Part shown: positions 23,435 to 35,488 of the stretch, piece by piece | How the letters are laid out: each line of letters begins with the position of its first letter | Position numbering within the stretch: the first letter of the stretch is position 1 | Assembly: GCA_021234155.1 (NCBI GenBank) | Contig: JAJEKV010000041.1 | Span: 4,704,829 to 4,768,828 of the forward strand | Origin: Isoetes taiwanensis | Taxonomy: Eukaryota > Streptophyta > Lycopodiopsida > Isoetales > Isoetaceae | Length of the DNA stretch: 64,000 nt | Direction: 5' to 3' | Made by a program: the position numbers and the translations under genes | The notes under the pieces: generated by a model | What the model saw: only the letters and a program-made list of their open reading frames with translations | Told to the model about the DNA's origin: nothing | Database searches by the model: none

Positions 23435-24472
23435 TCAATCCCTAACCTTATCATGCTTGGTTAGGTCAGTTAAAGGTGCGGCGAGCTTGGCAAAATTCTT
23501 GACAAATTTATGGTAATAACCCGCCAAGCCCAAAAAGCTGCGGACCTCCGACACATTGGTTGGAATTGGCCATTCTTTGACTGCCTCAATTTTAGCGGGG
23601 TCGGTGGCTATTCCCTCTGCGGACACAATATGGCCCAGGTAATCCACCTTGGTGGTGGCAAAACGACACTTAGAGAATTTGGCATATAATTGGTGGCGCC
23701 TCAATTTGTGTAATGCCGACCGAAGATGTTGTTCATGATCCTCTAAGGTCTTACTATATATGAGGATGTCATCAAAGAATATGATGACAAAATCGTCAAG
23801 GTACTCGCAGAAGACATCATTCATGAGTCTCATGAAAGTGGCCGGAGCATTGGTCAGGCCAAATGGCATCATTGTGAACTCGTAATGCCCATAACGGGTC
23901 ATGAAAGCGGACTTATGGATGTCATCCTCCTTAATCCTTATCTGGTGATATCCCGATCGAAGATCAATCTTCATAAAACACTTAGCCCCTTGCAATTGAT
24001 CCATAAGATCATCTGCCCGTGGTAAGGCATACCGATTCTTAATAGTATGGTTGTTTAGTTGGCGGTAGTCGATGCACATTCTTAGGATGCCATCCTTTTT
24101 CTTAACAAAAAGTATCGGGACTCCAAAAGGTGAAACACTAGGCCTAATGAAGCCTAATTTGAGGAGTTCTTGCAACTGCTTCTTAAGCTCGGTCAATTCA
24201 GGAATACTCATCCGATATGGGGCCTTACTGGTAGGCTTGGCGCCTGGTTCCAGGGTAATTTCACATTCCACCCCTCGGAAAGGTGGTAGCCGATGGATTT
24301 CATCGGGGAAAAGGTCATGGTATTCCCGAAGAACCACGGCTATTGCTAGAGGCAAAGCATCAAGGACTTCATCCTGCTTGGACTTAGCTTCCACTGAAGC
24401 AAGTCGAATCGTGCCTGTGATCTGTGATTTCTTGAGAGCCCAATGCAACTGGCGTAATGAAACACATTGCAT
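23435..24472 (-). pseudogene. Element 1 reverse transcriptase
   Basis: A 345-residue open frame with the full gypsy RT motif series: [52 protein letters not shown] (both catalytic aspartates kept), and LGHIVS...[11 protein letters not shown]. The polymerase core looks intact, but the frame is cut from protease by the Tat-like insertion and from RNase H by a stop. The upstream part (to about 24533) continues the frame. Confidence 0.93.
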
Positions 24473-24533
24473 AATAGGATTGACTGGCTTACCTGCTATA
24501 GTGACTCGGGCTCCATAAGCTGCATTGAAGGTG

Positions 24534-24538
24534 ACCTC
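24534..24538. repeat. Target-site duplication ACCTC, left
   Basis: Identical to 42289-42293 at the far side of the Tat-like element. Both flanks are chromovirus pol sequence. Confidence 0.9.
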
Positions 24539-26314
24539 TGATGAACTGTTAATCTAGCTCACCACCCAATGGTCAGACCTCCAGGCTGTTATGGTAGCCA
24601 ACCAATATTCCCCACTGTATGTAATAAGATGCCAAAATAAAGGGATACGGGAATAATATCGTTGGAGTGCAGGAGAATACGGGTTCTAGGATCAACACTA
24701 TCAAATAGGGTGGGCTGATGTAAATTGTGGCAGAGTTCTATTTGGATGAGCTGGCTCACATGCAACAGAAGGAGTTGGTAAGCTTGAGAATTTGCACAAG
24801 GTTTAAGGCATGGATATAGCGTGGACTGATATAATTCATGGCAGTATTCTATTGGATGTGCTGGCCTATATGCAACAGAAGAAATTGGTAAATAGTTTGC
24901 AAAAGTTTAATGCAAGGATAAAGCAATGGCATGGAATTCTATAAACAGGTTACATAAATCATTTTAGCAAATGGATATAGCAGTAATACTGAATCTTATT
25001 ATCTGTTTTCAGAGGACAATTATATCTATAGCAAGGCCATTGACTAACTTGTAATTCCTGAATAGAGCTAAATATCAGTAAAACTATCTTAATGACATGG
25101 AAGCATTCTAAAAACTAGAGTACTAATGCACAGGAACAAATTCTCAATTGAGCAACCATCAAACATTTGTATTTACGCAATAAAATGTGTTACGGCAACT
25201 TATCTTCCCATTGTGATCAAAGTTCAGCTACAATCAATCAAAACTTTACTTCAGGCTACAATCAATCAATACTTAAGCCGGGCTATATTGTTTTCTGCAA
25301 TTCTCTGTTCAGCAATCAACGTAATGTAGGCATCCATTTCCAGCAACGGTTCTTCACAGCATCAAATTCACATTCAAACGGCAACTTGGACTTCACCCAG
25401 CGCAACCGAACCCAATGCCAATCCCGTTCCTTTATCTCTTGCACCGCCCAAAAGTTTCCAATCCAAGCAGGCTCCCGATTCTGTAGATTCGGCACCGCAT
25501 CCTTGTTCTGTGGAATCAGCACCGACAGAAGCTTCCATGAATTCAGAAATGCTTTTTGTACACTCCGACATGGCAAGATATGGTGCAGACTGTGACAATG
25601 GGTCAGAAGGTTTTAGGTTTAGGGCAACGAACTAGGTCTGTGCATCAGGCAACAATTTGGCCCAATAAGGTTACGAAATTGAGTCCCTTGATTCATGAAG
25701 ATTTGGGTGCCATTTTCAAGAATGGTAAAATAAATAGCTTAACATGGCCCCATTGTGCATGGATCATGCAATCTAATCTGAGCATTGATGTAGCTTACTA
25801 GATTTTGGTGTCAACACAACAAGTATAATTCTGGAAGGAACATTAGCCATGAATGTTAATGAGACAACCTCTAGAAGTGGAACAACGGCCTGGCAATGGC
25901 AAGATGGGACGACAGTGAATATAACAAGGCAATTCATGGTGTTAATACTGTGGCATGACAAAATGGGCAATATAGGATGACTATGATCTTGGTGGATGAT
26001 AAAATATGCAAGGCTTTTACATTTTTTTAGAAACAAGCACCATAACTTACCATGTCGTGTGCATTCCTTTCAACCTGATACAAAATACCCCTTGTGAATG
26101 TTTTTGTTGCTGAACCTTGACTTCTTATCGCTGACAGCTCCAGGCTTTGGCTCTTGCTGCACATATTGCTATGATGGTTGCCCACTAATACTTCAACAAA
26201 ATCCCTTACAACTGCATCTAAAAACTGGAACTTAATCACACCAATTTTAAGCTAGAAATACCATTGAAACTAGATCTAGCTAAGGTTATGTTGACTCCAG
26301 AATGCGAGCCAACA
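24539..26314 (-). repeat. Element 2 3' LTR
   Basis: 1776 bp, direct repeat of 39950-42288. It lacks the 534-bp MITE-like insert and a 29-bp block (near 41694) that the other LTR has. ORFs within it are shared by both LTRs and show no protein family. Confidence 0.92.
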
Positions 26315-26347
26315 TTATGCCCAAACCAGAAGGCTGGTCCCCTCAGC

Positions 26348-27440
26348 CTAAGGCCAATAGGCCTTCAGCTGTGATCCATTTATAGGATTGGGTAAGATTT
26401 CACCTGTTAAATAACTGAGATTGTATGAATGATATCCACAAACACGCGCAACTGTGTATGGTCCTTCCCATAAGGGCTGAAATTTTTTCCTGCTGTCTTT
26501 TTGGGCCTTGTTCCACTTAAGAACAAGCTGCCCTACTTCAAAAAATTCTGCTGCTCCATGTTTGTTCCTGAAATAAGTCCTGTCCTTATTCTTTTTGAGT
26601 TGGTTAGCCATATACGCCAGATACCTGTGCTCGTCAAGAACTTCCACTTCATTCAAACGATCTGCGATTGTCATGAGGTTCTCGTTTGTGGATGTAGCAG
26701 CCACTCGCAAGGAGGGTACTTCCAGTTCCAAGGGAGAAAGCGCCTCACGACCATAAACGAACTGGAAAGGTGAAAATTTTGTTGCTGCATTCACTTGAGT
26801 ATGGTGTGCCCAAATGGCTGAACTGATATGTGTTGCCCAGCCGTTACCATGCTCTGCTACCATCTTCTTTAGCATCTGAATTAGTTGTTTGTTGGAGGAT
26901 TCTGCTTGCCCGTTGCACTGAGGATAATACGAGCTAGAAAACATATGCCGCATCTTCAAGTTACCTGCCATATGCTGCATCACTAATCATGACCTGTGGC
27001 ACCCCAAACCTGCAACAAATGTGATGGAACACAAAAGAGCATGTTACCTGTGCATTAGCTACTCTACATGGAATGGCTTCCACCCATTTAGTAAAATAGT
27101 CAGTCGCCATCAATATAAATTGGTAACCAGCAGTTGTAGTGGGCAAGGGTCCAATGAAATCAAGGCCCCAAGTATGAAATGGTCCAATGGTTGGAATAGT
27201 GTTGAGTTCAGCAAAGTTGGTCTTTTTTGGGGCATAGATCTGACAATAATGGCATCTCATTACATACTGATGGGAATCTCTATGTAGTGTGGGCCAATAA
27301 TAACCTGCTCTCATAATCCTTCGTGTTGTGGTCTGCCCTGCAAAATGCCCTGCGCATACTCCATAATGGCACTGTTCCAGGGCATATTCCTGTTCTTCCT
27401 CATTTAGACACCTTAGAAGGATTCCACGAATGTCTCACTT
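26348..27440 (-). pseudogene. Element 2 integrase
   Basis: Zinc-binding end (MRCHYCQ), then WGLDFIGPLP (first catalytic Asp), MISDAAYG (second Asp in SD), a frameshift near 26970, then NGQAESSNK (catalytic Glu) and the GPY-type end (WEGPYTVARV). The residue following SD departs from the usual N-G. It inserts element cDNA into the genome; here it is broken into two frames (27314-26961 and 26983-26348). Confidence 0.9.
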
Positions 27441-27483
27441 GCACAAAATTCCTTCAACTAAAACAAAGTGCAACAGCTGTCTT

Positions 27484-28785
27484 TTAATTCTTTTTATCTC
27501 TGTTTTTACCATAGTGCGCAGGTAGCTCCTTCCCCTGTAACAGATATAGATATGGCAACATCCAAGAATCTTTTACCTGAATTAACTCCACTGTAGCATC
27601 ATCCTCTTTAACATCATCTTGGGTAACATCTTTTGACATAAAGGCATAAGGAATATACCTGCTTGGGTTTGACAATGATGTCGTAGGCTTCACATCAAAG
27701 TCAAATTGCTGCAAATAAGCATGCCATTTTTGAAGCTTGGCTTTCTTCAAAATCCTTCCTGCTAAGAGTCCCATGGGATTTCTTTTGATGATTATTTCTG
27801 TATATTGGTCAGCTAGCAAATGTTGATACTTTTCAAATAAATAAACTATCCCAAGTGCATACTTTTCCAACAATACATATCTTTCCTCTACAATGCTAAA
27901 CAACTTCCCAGCATAGGAAATAACTCTAACCTGCTTTTTGCCATCCTTCTGACATAATGCAACACCTATAGCTTCTTTTGTCACTGTAATATATGCTTGA
28001 AAGGGCTTTTGAAGGTCTGGTGGCATTAACCCAACTGCTTCTTTCATGGCCAACAGCAACTCATTATATGCTTTTGCGCATTCTTCACTCCAAACGACCA
28101 CAGCCTTACTGCTCTCTCGTATTCCCAGGTTGCCAACTCTAGTAAGCTTCAATATTGGAGCAATTAGATGAGAAAAGTTGGGAATATGTATTCTTAGAAA
28201 AGAACATGTATCAATCAACCTGCGTACTTCCTTTACTGTTTTCGGGGTAGGCAGCCGAGATATGATCTCAATTTTCTCTTCTGCTATGTGCAACCCATGA
28301 TTATTGATTCTATGACCCAGCAATACACCTTCTCTTACCATGAAATTACATTTTAAAGGGTTTAAACAAATTCTGGACGCCCTGCTCAACTCAAATACTT
28401 CCTGCAATTTTTTAATATGTAGCCTCCTTTCATTAGCCAAACATAAATCATCCAGGAATATGCCAAGTTCTTTCCCTAACATTTGTTCATAGGCCACCAC
28501 CATTGCGCGTTGAAAGGTAGCAGGGGCATTCATTAATCCGAATGGCATGACATTCATGGCGTACACCCCCCATGGGGTTACAAATGCTGTTTTTGCCCTA
28601 TCTTCCGCAGCAATCTGTATCTGGTTAAATCCGCTGAATCCATCCATGAATGAGAACACCTCTTGGCCTGCTGCAGCATATAGTATTTCATCCTGGAATG
28701 GAAGAGGAAAGGGATCTCGTAGGATAGCTTTATTTAAATCTGAGTAATCCACGCACACCCTGATATTGCCATTTTTCTTCTTCAA
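27484..28785 (-). pseudogene. Element 2 RT with degenerate RNase H
   Basis: 433-residue frame. The RT part has CVDYSDLNKA, FSFMDGFSGFNQI, MPFGLMNAPATFQRAM and GIFLDDLCL (catalytic DD present). The following gypsy RNase H is recognisable by its fold-spanning sequence (VISYAGKLF, EERYVLLEKYALGIV, KWHAYLQQFDFDV), but the first catalytic Asp region reads AYITVTKEA and the TDH region reads IIKRNP, so its active site is lost. This agrees with replacement by the archaeal-type RNase H upstream. A short stop-interrupted stretch (29031-28843) links the two. Confidence 0.9.
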
Positions 28786-29043
28786 TGGAACTATAGCAGA
28801 TACCCAGGATGGGTTCTCGATGGAAAATATAAATCCAACCTCTCAAAGTTTACCTATTTCATCCTTGACGAGTTGCACCAACAAGGGATTTATTCTTCTT
28901 AACTTATGTTGAACAGGTTTTGCATCTTCCTTTAATCTGATATGGAACTCTGCTACAGCAGGAGATACCCCTTTAAGCTCCTTGTACTCCCAAGCGAAAC
29001 ACTCATCATAGGATTGAAACAATTTCTGCAATTCCTCTGCTTC

Positions 29044-30300
29044 TTAGTCACTCGCGTCATCTCCTACAAATAATGACCTTGTAACTCCATTTTTTAAAAT
29101 ATTGATCTCCTTTTTAATGCCCTGACATTCTGTGGAGATTGAAAAAATTTCACAAAAGTCTTGTGTGATATCAGAACTTTCTTCTTCAAGCAAACACCCT
29201 TCTGCAAGAGCTGCCATAATAGCATGCTTACATAATGCATCAGCCTCCTCATTTTTTTTTCGTGGAATATGGTTCACCTCAACATAGTTAAATAACTTCA
29301 ATACTTGTATAGGTTCTAACTGATAGCTTTTGACTTGATATTGTTGATTTACCTATTTACATACTAGCTCGGAGTCCCCGTATACTTGCAGCCTGTTCAG
29401 TCCAAGTTCACGAGACATATGCAACCCTGTAAGTAATGCAATGTACTCGGACATATTGTTAGAACAAAGTGATATTAGTTCTCCTTTCTCTGCCATTGTA
29501 TCACCTGCTTGTGATTTAATCACTATTCCAATAGCTGATACCCCCAATTTCCTTGAAACTCCACCGTCAAACCACATAGTAGCATCTATGGATGGTTTGG
29601 AATCAATTTGCAAACATATTTGCGCTGATGCTCCTGCAACATGGTCATATTCCAAGGCTGTATCAGTCAACACATAAGACCCAAGGCCTGCAGGCTGCAA
29701 CACCTCCATGTAATTAATTGCAGGCTCCTGATCCATACCGTTTGTCCTTGTGTATAGGACTGCAGTCATGTGCCCATCTGTGATTGTACACTTGCCTTCT
29801 TCCCAGGACGTTTTTGCATCTACAGCCTTTAACCATGTTCTTCCCAACAACAAATCATAAGCATTTGAACCTCGTCCTTCAGGTATCGATACTACTAAAA
29901 AGTCAACATGTCCTATAACGCCTTCTATAATGAGTCTAACATTTTCTATTAGCCCTAATGGACAAACTGCTTGATGGTTAAATCCCCTGATTATTAGTGG
30001 CGTTGTAGTAGTAATTTTTAGGCCTAACCTTGTCATGACATGATAGGGCATTACATTTACCCCTGACCCTCCATCTACAATCACTTGGGTCAAATCGTGA
30101 TCTCCAATTTGTGCAACACATGTGATCACACCAGGGTCTTCTATTTTCCCTTCTTGCACCAGTAAGGTGTTTGTATGAACTCCTGGAGGTTCAACAAGCC
30201 TGAGAAATCCTTGTCTATAAGCTGGCGCTTCTCGGAATAATGTTAACAAATCAATGGACACCTTTGTATTTTTTAGCAACTGCTCCACCTGAATATGGCC
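29044..30300 (-). pseudogene. Element 2 protease and archaeal-type RNase H
   Basis: The frame at 30288-29353 begins in a linker, then has a retropepsin-like active site (VIVDGGSGVNVMP, D-G-G in place of D-T-G) and LLGRTWL. After an unstructured stretch comes an archaeal-type RNase HI: MWFDGG (Asp), NMSEYIAL (Glu), YGDSELVCK (Asp), then after one stop NEEADAL (Asp) in the 29301-29044 frame. All four catalytic positions are present. In the Tat elements I know best this domain follows the native RNase H, not the protease. Confidence 0.85.
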
Positions 30301-30540
30301 ATGAGTGATAGGCTCTTCCCTATGTGTTGTAGGAGGCTCTGGAAACCTGACATGCTTCTGCTTATCAGAATTTGCTTTATTAGCATTACATCTGAATGCA
30401 TTCTTTTTGCTCGAATCCTTGATGGCTCAATTCTGCCCTTGACTTGGTGTCTGGTCACTGCTAAAACAGGTTCACATTCAGGTTCGCCCAACTCAATCAA
30501 ACATGAGCTTGTTTCCCTAGCAGCCTTAACCTTGCTAACA
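30301..30540 (-). pseudogene. Element 2 gag-protease linker remnant
   Basis: Open minus-strand frame 30500-30273 with no named domain. It is the continuation of the element coding region beyond the LINE insertion and shifts frame near 30280 before the protease. Confidence 0.5.
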
Positions 30541-30552
30541 GCCCGATTGATT
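30541..30552. repeat. LINE target-site duplication, left (GCCCGATTGATT)
   Basis: Matches 38598-38609 at the LINE 5' end. It is followed directly by the T-run representing the LINE poly(A) tail. Confidence 0.88.
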
Positions 30553-30990
30553 TTTTTTTTTTTTTTTTTTTTTTTTTGAGAGATGTTTTTTCCATTAATT
30601 AATTAAAGCCATACAATAGTCTTACTAAAGGGAATGGAAAATTCCACATTAGCAAAGGATTTGGTATAGTAATCCCAAACAGAAAATAATAGTTGCAATA
30701 AGAATAGCAACCAGATCAAAATATAGTAGCAGATCAGTGGAGTTGTCAAAATGTATATAAAGTTCTGCTTTGCCCCCTATGAGAGAGCTCCATTTTATAC
30801 AGTCCGAGATTCCAACAATGAGATCCAGAAACACCTGCAAAAACCTTATAACTTTCCAAGTACCTAAGTTTGATGTTAAACAAAGAAGACAAATTATTGA
30901 GCATCAGCAGATATGACTGGTTCATGATTTGTGGTTTAATGTATGGAGGATGAGATGAAGAATGAGGTTTCTCCTCAGGAAATTGCAGAG

Positions 30991-31488
30991 TCATTGGTGC
31001 ATGATGTGGTCGAAAATTCTGTTGTACACCCAATAAAAGCCCTTGTCTGTTCCAAACTTATAACTGTTATACTCGGATCCACTTTCCATGAGCAAGTGAT
31101 GTATATCCTCCTTCCCCATCAAAATCAATAGAGTACCATAAAGGTCTGCTAACATCTTATGAGAGTAATACAACTCTCTATATCTGCTCAACTGCCTATC
31201 TGTCAAGGAATAGTGATACATAAACAGAAAGTTGAAGAGGCAGTACATCTGCACAACCTCCCTGCAATAGATTTTGGCCCAAGATTTCTCACTGCTATTC
31301 CTCCTGACCTCGTACAGCTTGATATCATCCTCTGATGCATCTGGCCCTGGTGGCTGCAGATCTGTAACACCAGTGTTGTTGTAGTACAGGGTGGCTTCAT
31401 GGTAGCTCAGCATAGAGTCAAATTTGTTACTGCCCTCACCTCTTAGAAATTCAAGATATTCTATCCAAAAAATCAGAGAAAGGAGCAT
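30991..31488 (-). CDS. LINE third ORF, 165 residues, unknown function
   Basis: An intact frame that overlaps the end of ORF2 by about 38 bp and ends before the 3' untranslated region and poly(A). It is rich in tyrosine and leucine, includes a helical RQLSRYRELYYSHKMLADL segment, and has no visible zinc knuckle or catalytic motif. I do not recognise the family. Most plant LINEs end coding at the ORF2 zinc-finger domain. It could be a captured host fragment or a lineage-specific LINE protein. Confidence 0.45.
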   Translation of the reverse strand: MLLSLIFWIEYLEFLRGEGSNKFDSMLSYHEATLYYNNTGVTDLQPPGPDASEDDIKLYEVRRNSSEKSWAKIYCREVVQMYCLFNFLFMYHYSLTDRQLSRYRELYYSHKMLADLYGTLLILMGKEDIHHLLMESGSEYNSYKFGTDKGFYWVYNRIFDHIMHQ

Positions 31489-34400
31489 TAGAATTGACTA
31501 CATGTAAATTTGAAACAAATATATTGAAGCCACTAAAGAAATTACCAATTTGGTCCCAATTTCTATCATAGGTGTCAGCATATTTACTCTTGTGAGCAGT
31601 AACATAAGCTTCTAAATCTAGTTGGAAACTCTTCTTGATCCAGAAAGATGAGAAATTTTTATGACCATAAATAATCCTGTTTCTGGATTTCCAAATACTC
31701 CATAGGGCAGTAAACATGACAGTATTTTTGAAAGCATCATTACTTTGAATACTCTGTAGCAAATTACCTCGAATATTGACATTGAAATATTGATCAAATT
31801 TACTGTAAAACCAATTCCAAAATGTAGCCAATTTAGGACAATTAAAAATATGTTGCAAAGTTTCATCTTGATGGCAGTTTGATTGACAAGCTGGAGCAAT
31901 ATTTGGATTTCTCTTAGATAGGGAGGCAAGATTAGGAAGACTATTTTGAGCAATCAACCAGATGAAATAGTTGACTTTTGGGGGGCAGTAAGATTTCCAG
32001 GTATTTCTGAATAAAGTTTTACACTCATCTGCAGAGATAGACCATTTCGTTCTGGCTTTCATAAGAGAGGCCTTGTAATTAATTTTGGCATATACCTTAC
32101 TGACCTTGTATGTACTATTACCATATATTTTCCAGAGCAGACTGTTATCACAGCTATGAAGATTAGTACATTGAGCAAGGATATTCTTGAAATGGAAGAA
32201 AATAATTTTATCAGTCGAGGTGCCACCTATTAGCCTCCTTAAATTTGTCCATGTAATTAACTGACCATTATTGAAGAGATTCTTGACAGAAATGATTCCA
32301 TAGGAGCTCCACTTCCTGTAAGCCTTAGGATGCTTCAAAGCCAAAAGATTACCATCAGAATCTTTGAAGCCGGGGAGACCGAAAAGGGAGGATTGCATGT
32401 TATGCTCTTGTAGATCAGGACCCTCAAAGCAGTTTTGAATAACATTCCAAGCTTTGATTAAGTTATGCATGAGGGAGGATGTATTTCTACCTGGATGTAT
32501 GTTGCAGAAGGCTGACTCAGGCAAAGAGTGCTTAATGGAAGGATGCCCCTGGGGATAAGAACAAGAGTGAAAATGGAGGCAATCGAAGTGTTACCTGCCA
32601 AAGTTCTCCAGATGAACTTACCAGTCAGAGCACAAGCTTGAAGATATAAATTTTTGCAGCCTAATCCACCATCACTTTTGGATCGAGTTAGAGTGTCCCA
32701 ATTGACAGAGTGATTACCATTCCAGATAAAATTTCTAATAGTCTTCTCTAGCTCATTATAAATATATTTAGGGGCCACTAGAGCAGAGGAGAAATATATG
32801 TGAGATCTTTGCCGGTCTGAGTTTGCAATTAATGTTCTACCGGCCGGGGAAAGAGTGTTTCTAAAGATGTTCAATTTTTTCCCGATTCTCTCGCAAAATA
32901 GGATCCCATAACCCCTTAATATTAGGATTCAAAGACAAAGGCATACCTAGGAGCTTGGTAGCTTGCATTTTCATTTAGAACCTTGATACCACATAAAGAA
33001 TCTTGGTTGGAATCTCCAATGATAACACTCTTAGTAATGTTCAGATAAATGCCAGAGGCAGCTGAGAATAACTCAATGATGCTCAGGAAATTGGTAATAT
33101 TGTCAGGACTGGAGTCTAAGAAAGCAAAGGAGTCATCTGCATATTGAGAGATGATTAAACTACCCTTATTGTCAGGGAGATCGAGACCTTTTATTTTGCC
33201 ACAGTCCTGATTGAAATCAACTGCCTTGGTAAGCAATTCAGCCACCACTAAAAAAAGGTAAGGAGCTAATGGACAGCCCTGTCTGACCCCTCTAGCAAGC
33301 TTGAAGAAATTGGAAGGTGAACCATTAATAAGAACTGAGGAGTTGGCCATGGAATTTAGACCAAATATAAGGGAAATGATTTTGGAATTGAAGCCAATTT
33401 TGGTCAGAGCAAATTCCAGAAAATTCCAGTTGACAGAATCGAAGGCTCTTTTAAAGTCAAGCTTAAGAAGAATACATTTCTGAGAGGAGACCTTGTTCCA
33501 ATGCAAACCCTCCATAGCAATAATGTAGTTATCAAGAATAAATCTGTTTGGCAAAAAAGCAGATTGTTTCATGTCAATATGCTTCTGGAGAAAAGGCTTG
33601 ACTCTGTTGGCAATGATCTTTGCACAAAGCTTGTAAGTTGAATTAGTGAGCGAGATGGGTCTCCAATCAGAAAAGGAGACAGGCTTATCAACTTTAGGGA
33701 TTAAGGTGATGAATCCAGCAGAGATGGAAGAGTGAAGATGATCTGCCTTCCAGAAGCCATGAACAAGATTCACAATATCCTCTTTTAGTAATTCCCAGAA
33801 ATGCAAATAAAATTCTGGTGGAATGCCATCAGGACCTGGAGATTTCCCTTTAGTAAAGCTCATGAGGACACTATAGATCTCGGGTTCGAGGGGGAAGAGC
33901 AGCAATAGAGTCATCCATAAGACTTTGATTATTTGGAATAATCCGGTTTATCGAGAAAATGAACTCTGCACTTTTAAAAGACAACATTAGAGCAATCGGG
34001 TTTGTCACCGAAAAGAGAGGCATACTGATCATGAAAGAATTTCTTAATCTCGGAAGGAGTGTCAATGGTAATGCCATTCTCGGTTGGACACACTGTCGAG
34101 TTATTTAACATTACGTTCTTGGCGGTCCCGTAAAAAATTTAGAGCTACCAATATCCATTTCCTTATTATATTTGATTCTGCATTTGATAGCATAGCTCTT
34201 GGCCTCAGACTCTTCAATAGATTTAATTTGGTTCTCTAGAATCTCCTCACCAATTTGAAGATTGGGATTATGAGGATCACTCTGGAGATGAGATCTAATA
34301 TCCCTCATTTGAGCAAGAAGATTTTCCTTATGTCTAGATCTCTCTTTAAAGGAAGACTTGACCAATTCTTAATCCGAGTTTAATTTGCTTAATCTTGGAG

Positions 34401-35276
34401 TAAAAGTTTTTCATAGAATGAGAGCCAATAGAAGTATTAAAATCATTCTGCCCTTGTTGCATGTTCAAATAAAAATTCTTGAAGTCTAGACAGAAATGCT
34501 CATTGTGGAGAAGGGAGCAATTGAATTTGAAAGGAGTGTTCCCATCCTTAGGCAGATTAAGCAGATGAGTAGTGTGAAGAAATTGAGGCTGATGATCCGA
34601 AATGGAGATGGCCTCGTCACTAATCACATAACAGTTATCCCAAAAAGACCACGAAAGAGTTTGATACATAAAACCTGTCTAATGCACAGTAAACCCTTTT
34701 GGAATTTTTTTGCTTATTTGTCCAGGTGAAGTTTGAAGTTGAAGAAGGGACATGAATAAGATTATTATCAGAGATAAAAGAATTCCAATTGGCTCTTTCA
34801 GTGGAGGACATATTAATTTTGTTACCTAACTTCATATCCCAGCTTGGAGTATTGTTGAAATCTCCAGAGACAACCCAATTCATATGTGGCTGAGACGAGA
34901 TCCAAGAGTTAATTTCAGGCCAAATAAATTCTCTCTCCTTGGGGCAAGTTGGGGCATAAACATTAACAACTCCAAAATTAGAGTTATTAATTTTAAAAAT
35001 AACAGCTTGCCAACATCTACTTGGGCTGTTAAAAAAGGAGACTTGAGTCAAAGACTTCCAAATAATGGCTAATCCACCACTAGTACCATTGGCTTCAATC
35101 CAAATGGAAGAAGAGCCAGGGAAAATCCACTCAGATAAATTTGAACTCTCAAATTTTGGCAATTTAGTTTCCTGGAGCATAATAATGTCAGACTTATAGA
35201 TTCTGAGCTGAGAGATGGCTCTCCTTCTCTTGATAGGGCCTTTGATCCCCCTAAGGTTCCAGGTAATTATCTTCAT
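31451..35276 (-). pseudogene. LINE ORF2: endonuclease, reverse transcriptase, zf-RVT
   Basis: An apurinic-type endonuclease starts at 35276 (MKIITWNLRG, LQETK, VVSGDFNNTP). A degraded linker follows in three frames (34669-33871). The RT frame 33914-32922 has KGKSPGPDGIPPEFY, TLIPKV, WRPISLTNSTYKL, LDFKRAFDSVNW, GVRQGCPLAPYLF and the catalytic YADD. The C-terminal zinc-finger region runs 32874-31451 (YFIWLIAQNSLP, a CHQDETLQHIFNCP cysteine/histidine cluster, W-rich end). It nicks target DNA and reverse-transcribes its own RNA in place. At least five frame breaks make it inactive. Confidence 0.93.
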
Positions 35277-35488
35277 AAAGATGAGGAATGGGTCAGAGAG
35301 AAAGAAAGAAGGAAATTATCTTCTCCTATTCTTCTTGCTCCTAGTATTTCCAAATAGAGTTTTGTGGAGACAAAGTTGATTACCGTCTTTGATGAGGTTT
35401 TCTTCTTTCTTTTAGATTTGGAATCAGAAATAGACTTATTAGTGCCATGGGAAATGTTAAGGTAATTTTCCTTTCCCCGTTTTCCTTG

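Noticed and set aside
25167-25595. ORFs of 74-142 codons in the element 2 LTRs (also 41112-41540)
   Set aside because: Open on both strands in the same place, shared only because the LTRs are duplicates, with no domain features.
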